Source: Psococerastis gibbosa
Lineage: Eukaryota > Arthropoda > Insecta > Psocodea > Psocidae
Reading direction: 5' to 3'
NCBI GenBank assembly: GCA_963971405.1
Contig: OZ020486.1
Location: forward strand, 36,355,419 to 36,419,418
Length of the DNA: 64,000 nucleotides
Every line of letters begins with the position of its first letter. Position 1 is the stretch's first letter. The notes beneath the pieces were generated by a model, which worked only from the letters and a program-made list of their open reading frames with translations, ran no database searches and was not told the DNA's origin. Below, in pieces: positions 46,001 through 54,928 of this stretch. The position numbers were made by a program, and so were the translations under genes.

Positions 46001-47304
46001 AATGGCAAACAGTCTCAGATAATTTCTGTTTCAAAATTTATAATTTTTCTGGTGACGTCACTAGACGCACTTGCCTAAGCTATATAGCCAAGACATTTGA
46101 CAGCTCGGGTTTACTTCAGCCAGTGGTCTTCTGGTTAAAAACATTTGTACAAAACTTATGGCACCATCACTCTGACTTAGGCTGGGACTGTACTCTACCT
46201 GAGCACCTTAAGTCAAAATGGCTGAACTTCACGTCTAAAATGCACCTACTGTCTAATATTCGAATTCCTCGATACATAACGTTTACCAATGCCACTCATT
46301 GGCTAGTATTATTCGCAGATGCCTCCATTCTGGGGTATTCTACCTGTGCTTATTTAGTTTCTCGTGATGAGATTACACAAAACTATCAAAGCAATATACT
46401 CTATGCCAAAAGTAAACTAAGTCCAAAACGTATAAATCGAACTATACCTCAACTAGAATTAGCATCCATTGAACTTGCTTGTAGAGTTCTGAAATGGTTT
46501 GTTAGTGGTCAACTACCGTACAATATACAGTCATATTTTATTATGTCCGATTCTACCATAGCATTAGCCTACCTGAAAATTCCCCCTCATAAACTGAAAA
46601 CTTATGCAGGTAATCGCGTGTCCAATATTCTGGAGTTATGCCGGGATATTACTGTTTCATTTCTTCATTGCTCTTCATCAGAAAATAGTGCTGATGCGAT
46701 AACACGTGGTCTAGACCCGGAAAGCCTAATAAACAATCAACTCTGGTTCAATGGGCCAACAATTTTGCGTTCTAGTCTATTTCCGGAGAATTTAAAAATA
46801 AACGCCAATGTTTCTGATAATAGTGATTTATCAGAAATAAAGCGTGACATTCACGTACTAACGGCAACATGTAATACAGTACAACCGTTCTTCTGCTCAG
46901 TGATAGAACGATTTTCTTCCTTTTCAAAATTATGCCGCACTGTTGCGTATGTTTTACGTTTCATTGCTATCTGTCGCAAGCAGACTTCCCTCTATTCACC
47001 CAACGTAGGTGAAATTACGGCAGCAACTATTGTATTAGTAAAAGCACAGCAATGCCTACTGCCGTATTTTAAGGAAAGGCCGACGTTCGTCAATGCTCAC
47101 TGCCGTTTGCCACGGAAAGGCCGACGTTCGTCCATGTCTACTGCCGTTGCCACGGAAAGGCCGACGTTCGTCCTTGTCTACTGCCGTTGCCAAGGAAAAG
47201 CCGACGTTCGTCATAATCCTCTTCGCAGAACCTCGCCCCCGGAAGCAAGGGGGAGAGGTCGTCCAATTGGCGGACCTCGGACTGAGGGACGTCAGCAGTG
47301 CTGA
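43093..47304 (+). CDS. Element 1 gag-pol, 5' part, fused into insert
   Basis: This is the Gag-Pol polyprotein of a BEL/Pao element: capsid-type gag, protease, reverse transcriptase and RNase H. By approximate residue: helical N-terminus 1-110; DUF1759-like gag from 125 (LPNIQVPVFSGNIKEFSRFL); CCHC zinc knuckles at 352-365 (CVYCSSDGHKISRC) and 405-418 (CFFCASVTHNSLLC); aspartic protease DTG at 473; RT from 755 with the catalytic YCDD at 893; RNase H from 1070 (FADAS). Native sequence ends at 47052. The last roughly 84 codons read fortuitously into tandem repeats of the second element, so integrase is missing here and resumes at 53006. The first ATG after the LTR is used. YCDD replaces the commoner YVDD. 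Confidence 0.92.
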   Translation: MALSAQDLLAIQKAELDDLSLRLTTVRDAVVNYSRVKVALIKAKLDLAYNLRGELTQIQRDIRVINASVPDPDDRLDIIKSVKDFDSMIETIEVKYYESLDLSRASRNAAPSTPIPAQQQSSGIRLPNIQVPVFSGNIKEFSRFLKLFDAVYDKHPNLTGSEKFFYLQSSLSGDALALVGNYPLSDTGYVSAVRALKDAYDCPRTLASTYAHELLNFVPAKKATTDTLKSFLTVHQDYVTALKGLSSVTDLADFLLLTIASKNLDPLTRKLFEQHVASGSIPQFNDLISFVTKQVNTHQLLESEKSTSASSVPTPEGHKFQHVKPFSHARALHAKPANSKPANFKQQFVVNCVYCSSDGHKISRCSAFLSMDVQQRTDWVLTSKRCPACMSTSHCDVTLCKSKRQCFFCASVTHNSLLCPQRYGTQSVENKKPIQNNLTLLTCQSDSAKVLGTISAFVTDKSGYTHTVTCAIDTGSTEDIISLSCANKLGLFISRRNNLSIAGIGNIQQQSIGNVNLNLQSRVSPTAFLQISAYVVQKITDTLPNVQVQPDFVRYISNLPLADSQPFVEKRIEVLLGGESTLAILQGMQVLPFKSKFSDINPRALQTRFGLVILGSIPTIPKQTNNPLSLLAHTNSLEQSMERFFEQECVPDSKNECQIPNPDDVFAENHFLQTHSRDLDGRFIVALPIKTPTETLACNRARVMASFHSMEKRILKSPKDYSTYQSALQDYLNKNQISFSNQSNNFLFSQIVKYNSAGKAKLVFDGTLKANKDSSNFNSVLYSGPKLQRDLNYIILATRVFPVCFSADIETFFRNIKITHEDSEKIHILARLELACGSPRASPEGKITECKLNHLPYGLKCSPFIALRCTKQLAIENNLSHPNASQAILQYAYCDDFFIGSKSIQSAISLRHELSELLSLGAFPLGKFVSNCPEVLEGLPSERLGNPVHSLDSDSGYLNTSQETAVLGLQWQTVSDNFCFKIYNFSGDVTRRTCLSYIAKTFDSSGLLQPVVFWLKTFVQNLWHHHSDLGWDCTLPEHLKSKWLNFTSKMHLLSNIRIPRYITFTNATHWLVLFADASILGYSTCAYLVSRDEITQNYQSNILYAKSKLSPKRINRTIPQLELASIELACRVLKWFVSGQLPYNIQSYFIMSDSTIALAYLKIPPHKLKTYAGNRVSNILELCRDITVSFLHCSSSENSADAITRGLDPESLINNQLWFNGPTILRSSLFPENLKINANVSDNSDLSEIKRDIHVLTATCNTVQPFFCSVIERFSSFSKLCRTVAYVLRFIAICRKQTSLYSPNVGEITAATIVLVKAQQCLLPYFKERPTFVNAHCRLPRKGRRSSMSTAVATERPTFVLVYCRCQGKADVRHNPLRRTSPPEARGRGRPIGGPRTEGRQQC
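46604..47052 (+). repeat. 449-bp direct repeat, left copy
   Basis: It codes for the end of RNase H and the linker to integrase. It recurs at 53006-53454, an exact 6402-bp offset, with no difference that I could find. The two copies bracket the foreign insert. Confidence 0.93.
47073..47220 (+). repeat. Four tandem 40-bp units in element 2 leader
   Basis: The unit begins GGAAAGGCCGACGTTCGTCC and continues ATGTCTACTGCCGTTGCCAC. Units one to three are near-identical (one is 41 bp) and the fourth decays after CGTC. GACGTTCGTC recurs in each. They lie at the extreme 5' end of element 2, the position of LTR R/U5 or a packaging leader. Confidence 0.88.
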
Positions 47305-47494
47305 GCTACAACAGCACTAACGTTGCTGCACCGTTCTTCGTGCTGCACGTCGTCACCCCACTTTAGGTGGAAGGCCAAGCAGAATTGTCATTGGTAAGTA
47401 TGATCTCCTGCTAACGTGCCTTTTTGTCTTTTATATTTTTTTATATTTTGTTTTACCGCTCCTGTAGGGTTTTCAGGGCTACTGTATTCTACTA

Positions 47495-50080
47495 ATGTCT
47501 CCAGATACAAGAGCTATGGCTCAACAGAAGTTAACGGATGCCCTTATGAGGCAAGATATCTTAACCCAAGACCTGGATGACATAGAGCAGAGCCTGCCGA
47601 ATTTAATGGCAACTCAAGCTGTCACATACAGTGAAGAGGTTAAAACTTTATTAATCCAAATTAATGGAAATAGGGAAGAAGTTTTGAAATTATGCCCTAC
47701 AGAGGACATGGCTGGTTACCGCCCGTTTTATACGAACTTAAGAAGACGTGCTTTAAATGCACTTTCTGAACTGTCGCAGAAAATTAGTTCTAATAATCCA
47801 CCTACTGTAGCAGCTCCCACTGGGAACATTGCCATGGGTGGAGCCTCTCATCATCATGGGGCTATTGCGCCGATGAGCCTACCAAGCATTACCTTTCCCG
47901 AGTTTAATGGGTCTAAAGCTGCATGGCCATCCTTTAAAGCCAATTTTAATTCATTGCTTAACAAATTTCCGCAAATGGGTGACGACGACAAATTGCATTT
48001 TCTCCAAGCAAGCATGCGTGATTCTGCGAAAAATTTAATTTCGTTCATAACACCCGGTACAGGAAATTCCTTTAACCAAGCTTTCCAAATTCTGCAAGAC
48101 CGGTTCGAAAACGAACGGCATACAGTTTACACAATAGTGGGACAAATACTAAAGTATAAAAATCCTACTAACAATAAGGAGGTAGAAAAATTTATTGACT
48201 TCCTCCGCAGCTCATTCGCCACGCTGCAATTATTAAACATTAAGCCAGCAGATGCCTCCTACATATGGAACTGCATAATTTTGGACAAATGTCCCACTGA
48301 AATTCACCAAGCGTATGAGCTATCTCTCGTAGGTGACAAAATTCCAAGCACCGTAGATTGCATTGCATTTTTACAAAACTTTGTTCAAATACAAAACTTT
48401 AGCATTAATGGAAGCTCTGGTAAACAGGCCGATCCCGTGTCAGCACGGGTGGTCCAACCCCAAGCATTTAATAGTAAAATATTGAAGCAATCTGATGTAA
48501 ATAAAAGGTGCCCAGAATGTTCCTTGGAGCATCCCCTGTATCAATGTCCCGTCTTTCTGAAGGCGTCGGTCGAAGACAGGTTTATAATTGTCAAAAAACA
48601 TAATTTGTGTACCAACTGTGTTCAACGAGGGCACAGGGCCAAATCTTGCGAAAGCGCCCGTTCATGCAAAGTATGCCGAAAGCGTCATAGCTCATTTTTA
48701 CATAGAGACCCAGGGGTGACTGAAATCATCCCAGGCGCTATACATAACGTAATACAAAACCAGTTGGTTTTATTACAAACAGCGCTTGTAAAGGTACAGG
48801 TGCCCGGTAAAAGGCCTATCATGTTAAGAGCTTTGGTAGATCAAGCAAGTACAACTTGCCTCTTAACGGCCCATGGGGCGCAAAAGATGGGAGCCAAACC
48901 TCGTACTGTAAACACAAATATTACAGTTGTCGGTAAAAGGGAAACTCCTTTGACAAGGGCAGTGGACTTCACAATTCTAAGCATGAACAGCAGTTTTACA
49001 GTAAACGCGACAGCCCTCATAATAGGGAAAATTACCACTAACACGCCGACCTATAAGGTTCGTAGGGATTGGCCACACTTAAAGAACGTGAAGCTCGCTG
49101 ACCCGCAATTTAACATACCAGCTCCTGTCGATTTACTAATAGGCGCTGACGTTATACCCGCACTAGAACCGGGACGTCTTAAAAAATTCGCTATTGGTCC
49201 CTCCATCGTACCTACCAAGTTAGGTAATGTTTTAATAGGGCCCATTCCCTTTAATTTACCTAAAAAGCACACTATTGCTTCAATAATAGAGCAACCCCGG
49301 GATCTTCCGGATGTAAGTTTGTCCCGGTCTTGGGAATCGGAAGAGTTATCAGGCTATTTAGCTTGTAGAGTCTTGTACGACATAGCCGAAAATGTACCCG
49401 ATAAAGAAGTGTCAGACGTGAAAAAAGGCACCAAGTTACTGAATATTGTGTCCCTCTCTAGGCGCGCTTGTTATCCCAATGTCATAAAAACGAAAACCAC
49501 TTTTACACACAGCAGTATAGTGTTACCCTGGCTGCAAGCTTACCATTTCCCTTGGAAGTCATTTAGCCATAGAGTTGCTACAATGCAGAAGAAACTGCCT
49601 CCGGATAAATGGCATCACATAAAAAATGAGTACTATATAGCTAATCTAGCTACCAGTAGAATACCTTTGGAAGAATTTATTAATAATTATAATTGGTTTC
49701 ACGGGCCGTTATGGCTCAAAACAACATGGCCGACCGCTGATAAGCGCCTCTTATTGGGCCTTAAGGCTCCTGAGGAACGCCCCATTGTTCACTTAGTAAA
49801 TGCAATTTCAGAAGACTGGTCATTTTTATGTCGGTTTTCAAGTTATGAAAAAACTGTAAGAGTCCTCGCCTACGTTCTGAGGTTCCTGGCAACTAACAAT
49901 AAGGGTCGTTCTTACAAAACCCCCTTTGTTGCCCCAGAGGAATTTAGGGCGGCTAAAGAGGTGCTATTTCGCCGCCTCCAAGAACAATGTTTTCCGGATG
50001 AACTTCAGGCTCTAAGGGCCAAAAGATTTGTAAAAAAGTCCTCCTCACTATACAACAGTGTTGCCGGACGTGTCATATGA
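47495..50080 (+). CDS. Element 2 gag-protease, RT deleted
   Basis: This 861-codon frame is the gag-pol of a distinct BEL/Pao element, with an internal deletion. It carries a gag N-terminus, DUF1759-like domain from about 130 (LPSITFPEFNGSKAAWPSFK), zinc knuckles CPECSLEHPLYQC and CTNCVQRGHRAKSC (about 335-390), and a DUF1758-type protease with LVDQASTTCLL at about 448, where the family has D-x-G. From about 600 it passes without a stop into RNase H end/linker sequence (SSIVLPWLQAYHFPWKSF; 'NYNWFHGPLWLKTTWP'). All of RT and most of RNase H are absent. The last roughly 8 codons (after 50055) are hAT sequence, so the true reading frame is broken there. It is unlikely to be autonomous. Confidence 0.88.
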   Translation: MSPDTRAMAQQKLTDALMRQDILTQDLDDIEQSLPNLMATQAVTYSEEVKTLLIQINGNREEVLKLCPTEDMAGYRPFYTNLRRRALNALSELSQKISSNNPPTVAAPTGNIAMGGASHHHGAIAPMSLPSITFPEFNGSKAAWPSFKANFNSLLNKFPQMGDDDKLHFLQASMRDSAKNLISFITPGTGNSFNQAFQILQDRFENERHTVYTIVGQILKYKNPTNNKEVEKFIDFLRSSFATLQLLNIKPADASYIWNCIILDKCPTEIHQAYELSLVGDKIPSTVDCIAFLQNFVQIQNFSINGSSGKQADPVSARVVQPQAFNSKILKQSDVNKRCPECSLEHPLYQCPVFLKASVEDRFIIVKKHNLCTNCVQRGHRAKSCESARSCKVCRKRHSSFLHRDPGVTEIIPGAIHNVIQNQLVLLQTALVKVQVPGKRPIMLRALVDQASTTCLLTAHGAQKMGAKPRTVNTNITVVGKRETPLTRAVDFTILSMNSSFTVNATALIIGKITTNTPTYKVRRDWPHLKNVKLADPQFNIPAPVDLLIGADVIPALEPGRLKKFAIGPSIVPTKLGNVLIGPIPFNLPKKHTIASIIEQPRDLPDVSLSRSWESEELSGYLACRVLYDIAENVPDKEVSDVKKGTKLLNIVSLSRRACYPNVIKTKTTFTHSSIVLPWLQAYHFPWKSFSHRVATMQKKLPPDKWHHIKNEYYIANLATSRIPLEEFINNYNWFHGPLWLKTTWPTADKRLLLGLKAPEERPIVHLVNAISEDWSFLCRFSSYEKTVRVLAYVLRFLATNNKGRSYKTPFVAPEEFRAAKEVLFRRLQEQCFPDELQALRAKRFVKKSSSLYNSVAGRVI
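50048..50055 (+). repeat. hAT target-site duplication, left
   Basis: CTATACAA, repeated exactly at 51847-51854 on the other side of the inserted element. Confidence 0.92.
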
Positions 50081-51846
50081 AATATCACGCCACTGACGTT
50101 CAAAATTCACGACATATCACGCATGCAACTAATCGGCTAATATATATGCATATTAATATAATATATACATATAATACATAATTTATATTAAATTTTTTAA
50201 TATGGTAACTAAAAAATATGTCATTTGTTTTGCTAATTTTATCTAACAACTTCTATGCTTAGCTTGTAGTGGGGCTGAAAAATCTGTGTGAATTATTTTT
50301 CTTACTTCCAGTGGCGTAACGATAGTTTTTCGAGGGTGGCGGTGTTTAATTCGCCCCCCTCCCCATTTTCATGATAGTGTAGAATAAGGGGAAAACCGTT
50401 CTCAAGGACTTTCGCAGCATTTAAATTAATGACATTACTGTCCGTCGCACAGGGGCCCGGGGGTTCGGGAGACGTGAACGAGGGCCCCCAAGGGTCGTAA
50501 TGAATATAAATACATGCAAGGGGGGCCGGGGTCAAAATTTTTGAAAAATAAGCCTGAAATGATGGGGTTTTACGCAATTTCATAGGAGTAATGTTTCGAT
50601 TTTTACAGGCGATGTATATAGGCTAAATACGAATGAGGGAGTCTGGGGGTCTCCCCCGGGTGAAGATTTTTGTAAAATACCTGAAATACGGGGTTTTACG
50701 CATCTTGCCAAAAATGTTTAGATTTTGTAGATAACGACTTTATTAAGTTGTTACGTTTTGATGATTTTACAGACAATGAATATAATTACGAGCAAGGGGG
50801 GCCGGGGGTCTTCCCCGGGTGAAATTTTTTAAAAAATAGGGCTGAAATGGTAAGGGTTTTACGCATTTTGATAGGACTAATGTTTCAATTGTACGGACGA
50901 TGAATATAACTACATACAAGGGGGATCGGGGGTCTCCCCCGGGTGATATTTTTTTTTTTTTTTTTAAGGTCTGAAACAGTGGGGTTTTAGGCATTTTGAT
51001 AGGTTAACGCTTAGATTTTCAAGGCAATGAATCCAATTACGAGCAAATTCTTGAATGATGAGCATGAAATGGTGGGGTTTCATGCATTTTGATAGGAGTA
51101 ACGTTTCGATGTTTACAGGCGATGAACATAGGCTAATTCCAAACGAGGGGGTCCAGGGGTCTCCCCCGGGAGAAGGTGTTTGTTAAATAGACCTGAAATA
51201 CGGGGTTTTACGCATCTTGCCAAAAATGTTTAGATTTTTCAGATGAGCACTTTATTATGTTATTACTTTTTAATTAATTCGGCCCAAAATATTGACTTCC
51301 TATAAAATCGTGGGGTTTTAAGGCTTTAAGTGGTCGCCTTATTCGCTTGAACAAAAGAGTTCAACCTCTTTTGAGACATTGTGGTTCGTAAATAAGTAGT
51401 TTTTTTTATTAATTTTCAATCAGAGAAAGACCTCTCACACGTGGCATTTCTTTGTTCTATAATATGCATGTTTATTATCTTGTTCGATTTTGCGCCCATG
51501 TGGCGCAGAGGCAGACAAATATGAAATAACGAGCAAATCACAATGGCCGCCCGCCGGCTGAGTAGATTTGTAATATGATTTTTGGAGTTGTGTTGGGGTC
51601 TTGTCACTTGTGGTCTGTGGTCCTAGATCAGGTAAGGTAAACAGCATTTTTCGGCATTTTTTTTTTTTTTAAAGTTTTCATTTTTCCTGGGTTTTAATTT
51701 TTTTATTATTTTATTGGTTTAAATTTCAATATTTTTATTTAATTATAAAATCGATTTTGTCTAAAATACACGCACTTTACACGCACATCACGCAAGCTCT
51801 GAAAATACACGCATTTCGTGATTTTTCACGCAAAACGGCAACCCTG
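50056..51846. mobile_element. Non-autonomous hAT element inside element 2
   Basis: The 1791-bp element has short inverted ends CAGTGTTGCCG and CGGCAACCCTG and a perfect 8-bp duplication. Both subterminal regions are rich in TCACG/CGTGA motifs. There is no transposase frame. The middle is filled by degenerate repeats (about 50460-51250). It splits a codon run of element 2, and the element 2 frame resumes cleanly after the second target copy, so it post-dates element 2. Confidence 0.92.
50460..51250 (+). repeat. Satellite-like repeats within the hAT element
   Basis: Five to six degenerate units each contain GGGGGTCTCCCCCGGGTGA (a hairpin), a poly-T/A stretch, 'CTGAAAT..GGGGTTTTACGCAT' and TTGATAGGAGTAATGTTTCGA. 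Spacing is uneven, about 120 to 260 bp. Related GGGTCTCCCCCGG sequence occurs at about 31080-31250, 35580-35615 and 58530-58640. Confidence 0.75.
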
Positions 51847-52062
51847 CTATACAAGTACCTGCCGTACATAGACGGAAATGGCCTTATGCCTATGCGTATC
51901 GGCAGGCGCATATCAGCATCACAAGCTGACTTTGACGTAAAACACCCCATAATTTTGCCGGGAAAACACCCCTTGACAATTAATTTAATACATGAGCTGC
52001 ATGTAAAAAATGCACATCCCGGTATTAAGTTAATATCCATTATGATTTCAAAAGTTGAAGAT
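51847..52062 (+). pseudogene. Element 2 integrase N-terminus, truncated
   Basis: The frame continues from the end of the 47495 frame across the hAT element. It reads LYKYLPYIDGNGLMPMR-type sequence, KHPIILPGKHPLTINLIHEL and 'HVKNAHPGIKL', which is the H2C2 zinc-binding domain that starts BEL/Pao integrases. Similarity stops near 52040-52062. No D,D-E catalytic core follows, so the integrase is incomplete. Confidence 0.8.
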
Positions 52063-53005
52063 GTAAGCATCATAAGGGTTACCCTTGTATATTTATGTGT
52101 ATGTAAACTAATAAATATAGTAATTTTTTTTTACAGCATTATATAAGGATATCCATATCGAATCAAATTAATAATTTTAATATTTAAGAACTTTACCCTA
52201 TGGCACGTATAGAGGAGATCATACTTAATGTAATGTATGTACGATAGATCATTTCTTAAATGTGTTGTTAGTAATAAGTAATCATAACCCTAAGTCTTAG
52301 TTTAAATTAGTATTAGATAAATTATTAATTAGATTTGTCATTCATTTAACCGTGTTATCGTAAAGGGTCATATAAATGTAATAGCTTTTAAGCTCATAAA
52401 CATATAACCGACTTCCTTCTAGAACAATACCTCCTGACTTCAGAGTCAGCGGGCGGGTGAATGTAGAGTCCACTTGTGTAGTAGACCTACATGCTTGCAA
52501 GAGGTAATTTGCTACGCGTTAAACAGACCTCCTATGAAGGGTATCTTTCCTAAATATTTGTATGAACCGACGGGGGACAGTTTTATTTTCCAGATAATTT
52601 GGCTCTGTATTGGAACAGCGCGGGGGTAAGAAACAAAGCCCCCTTTAAATGCGTAACTTATATGTCCCTGTCACGTATTGGTGTATTGTATCAAAGAAAA
52701 AGGTTTTCCTATGAATGATTTGGTACCTCTTGTGAGGGCGATTTGGGGTGTAAAACGTGGGCCAATGAGAACTTTGCTCAGCCCAAATATCATGTATATA
52801 ATGTTTAGCTTAGCAATAGGATAATCGCGGTAATGAATGGCATTAAGTTAAGGTCTAGTCTGTAGTTTCTGAAATATATCACTTCTTCTTTAAACCTACA
52901 AGTGTGTAGTCATTTACCAACAGTACCACTGCATTAGTGCTTTATAAATTGCTGGAGATTCAGGATAGTCCGAAGAAGTCAGCTAGAGAATCCTGGGCCT
53001 CCAAC
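52063..53005 (+). other. Element 2 3' non-coding segment
   Basis: There is no coding similarity. It could be 3' UTR plus LTR U3 of element 2. A G-rich AGCGGGCGGG tract at about 52448 followed by TGAATGTAGAG might mark a polypurine tract and LTR start. This is tentative. It ends abruptly at the junction with element 1 (ATGCAGGTAATCGCG at 53006). Confidence 0.45.
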
Positions 53006-53454
53006 ATGCAGGTAATCGCGTGTCCAATATTCTGGAGTTATGCCGGGATATTACTGTTTCATTTCTTCATTGCTCTTCATCAGAAAATAGTGCTGATGCG
53101 ATAACACGTGGTCTAGACCCGGAAAGCCTAATAAACAATCAACTCTGGTTCAATGGGCCAACAATTTTGCGTTCTAGTCTATTTCCGGAGAATTTAAAAA
53201 TAAACGCCAATGTTTCTGATAATAGTGATTTATCAGAAATAAAGCGTGACATTCACGTACTAACGGCAACATGTAATACAGTACAACCGTTCTTCTGCTC
53301 AGTGATAGAACGATTTTCTTCCTTTTCAAAATTATGCCGCACTGTTGCGTATGTTTTACGTTTCATTGCTATCTGTCGCAAGCAGACTTCCCTCTATTCA
53401 CCCAACGTAGGTGAAATTACGGCAGCAACTATTGTATTAGTAAAAGCACAGCAA
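53006..53454 (+). repeat. 449-bp direct repeat, right copy
   Basis: Same sequence and reading frame as 46604-47052. Here the sequence after CACAGCAA is the genuine continuation of pol toward integrase, whereas at 47053 the left copy runs into element 2. Confidence 0.93.
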
Positions 53455-54759
53455 CAATATAGCTTTCGTGAAGACATGCAAGTTGAAGAGAGGTCAAATT
53501 TCTAAACAGTTATTGACACTTACGCCTTTCTTAGACGCCGACGGTGTTATGAGGGTGGGGGGTCGCTTGCCTCTAACTTCTGATATTGCATTCAATGTTG
53601 CACATCCCATTATTCTACCTAAAAAATGTCATCTGTCTACGTTGATCTGCAGATACTACCATAACTTGTCTATACATTCAGGGCCTTCATTAAGCCTAGG
53701 CCTCAGCAGGCAGAAATTCTGGATTATTTCGGGACGTTCTTTAATGCGTTCTATAATTCATTCTTGCCTAACCTGTGCGAAATACAATCCTGTGTTTCCG
53801 TCTCCAATTCAAGGCACACTCCCCAGTTCTAGGGTCACCCCTTGCCATCCTTTTAGGGATGAAGTTGGAGTCGATGCGTTCGGTTGGTATCCTATGAAAG
53901 TGTCCATCCGGCGAAATTCTGCTACCACTAAAATATGGGCTTTGATCTTTGTGTGTATGGCCACTCGTTGCTGTCACATAGAGCCAATCACTAGCATGTC
54001 TACAAAAGATTATTTAGCCGCTCTGGATCGTTTTGTGGCACGTAGAGGGTTGCCTCGGAAGATTGTTTCTGATAACGGGGGTAACTTTGTCAAAGGTGGC
54101 AAACTGTTGCAGGAATACGCCTGTTTTCTTGAAGAGAACAAAAATGAAATACTTTCTGAATTGTGCACGAGAGGTATACAGGTATCCCACATCGTACCAT
54201 ATGGAGCTTGGGTTGGGAACCGATGTGCAAAATGGCGAAAGCTACCCTTAAAAAGTTGTTGACTAGCAATATGCTATATGAACAATACCTCACTCTGTTC
54301 ATTAAGGTGGAAAGCCTTCTGAATTCTAAGCCTTACTTAGGGCCTTATAGTACTTCTGATCCGAATCCCGAAAGCTTGATCAGTCCATCCAGCTTCATAT
54401 GCGGTGGACCAATGGCGTCAGCTCCGTTCATCGTAACTGAAGAGTTACGTACACCTACCGAGAGATGGGATCGGTTACGATCTATCTACTTGCGTTTCTG
54501 GCGTGTGTGGCACCAGCAAGTGTTACATTCCTTAGCACAGAGGAATAAGTGGCCACAAGCCACTAAAAACAATTTAAAAATCGGTCAGTTGGTTTGGATT
54601 CGAGATGCTGCTACGGTGCCTGGCACCTGGCCACTGGGTGTGGTCGTAAAAACGCTGCCTGACTTGATAGGAAATGTTAGGCTTGTAGAGGTGCGCTCCA
54701 TTAATGGCACGGTGGTCAAGAGGGCTTCGCGAAATCTGGCGATAGTTCCCTCTGTCTAG
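53006..54759 (+). pseudogene. Element 1 pol 3' part: integrase, frame-broken
   Basis: This is the integrase of element 1, in three frames. The first (to 53505) is the RNase H end and linker. A shift at about 53455-53485 leads to TLTPFLDADGVMRVGGRLPL, the zinc-binding H-H-C-C (HNLSIHSG...CLTC) and catalytic-core Asp residues (VGVDAFGW, VSDNGGNF). A second shift or small deletion near 54200-54220 leads to the frame with 'GWEPMCKMAKATLKK', containing the expected catalytic Glu, and the C-terminal domain (LIGNVRLVEVRS) to the stop at 54757-54759. With such identical LTRs, sequencing or assembly errors are as likely as true mutations. Confidence 0.85.
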
Positions 54760-54928
54760 TATATAATTGTATGGACTTGAATTTAAGATCATATTATTTT
54801 TTTTAATTTTCATATATTGTTGAGAAGAATTTATTATTGCATATATATATTGTGTCATACTGTATGATCGGAGTAGTTCATAACAGTTTCTCTGTCTGGT
54901 GTGTACATCCCTTTTCGCTGGGGGAGCA
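54760..54928 (+). other. Element 1 3' untranslated region and purine tract
   Basis: AT-rich non-coding DNA between the pol stop and the 3' LTR. It ends GCTGGGGGAGCA directly against the LTR, the expected place for the plus-strand primer (polypurine tract), though the tract is short. Confidence 0.6.

Larger units (their letters stand above)
47053..53005 (+). mobile_element. Second BEL/Pao element inserted in element 1 pol
   Basis: This 5953-bp segment is foreign to element 1. It opens with four 40-bp tandem units and a GC-rich leader (47053-47494), then a gag-protease frame (47495-50055), a hAT insertion (50056-51846), the N-terminal zinc-binding part of integrase (51847-about 52062), and about 940 bp of non-coding sequence that could be 3' UTR/U3. 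No pair of LTRs was found for it. The layout resembles a copy of a genomic RNA (R-U5...U3) rather than a complete provirus. Confidence 0.75.

Noticed and set aside
47093..47320. 75-codon open frame
   Set aside because: It arises from the 40-bp tandem units of element 2 read in a second frame. Repetitive leaders often stay open in several frames.
50460..51250. Coding frames between 50302 and 50994 (minus strand)
   Set aside because: They come from the GGTCTCCCCC satellite units in the hAT element and read as Pro/Gly-rich low-complexity sequence.
46604..53454. The 449-bp repeat as an LTR pair of the inner element
   Set aside because: The repeat is coding sequence of element 1 pol in frame in both places. 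It lacks LTR features and belongs to the outer element.
53020..53505. A separate 161-codon gene
   Set aside because: It is the second copy of element 1 pol sequence (53006-53454) cut off from its context, not an independent gene.
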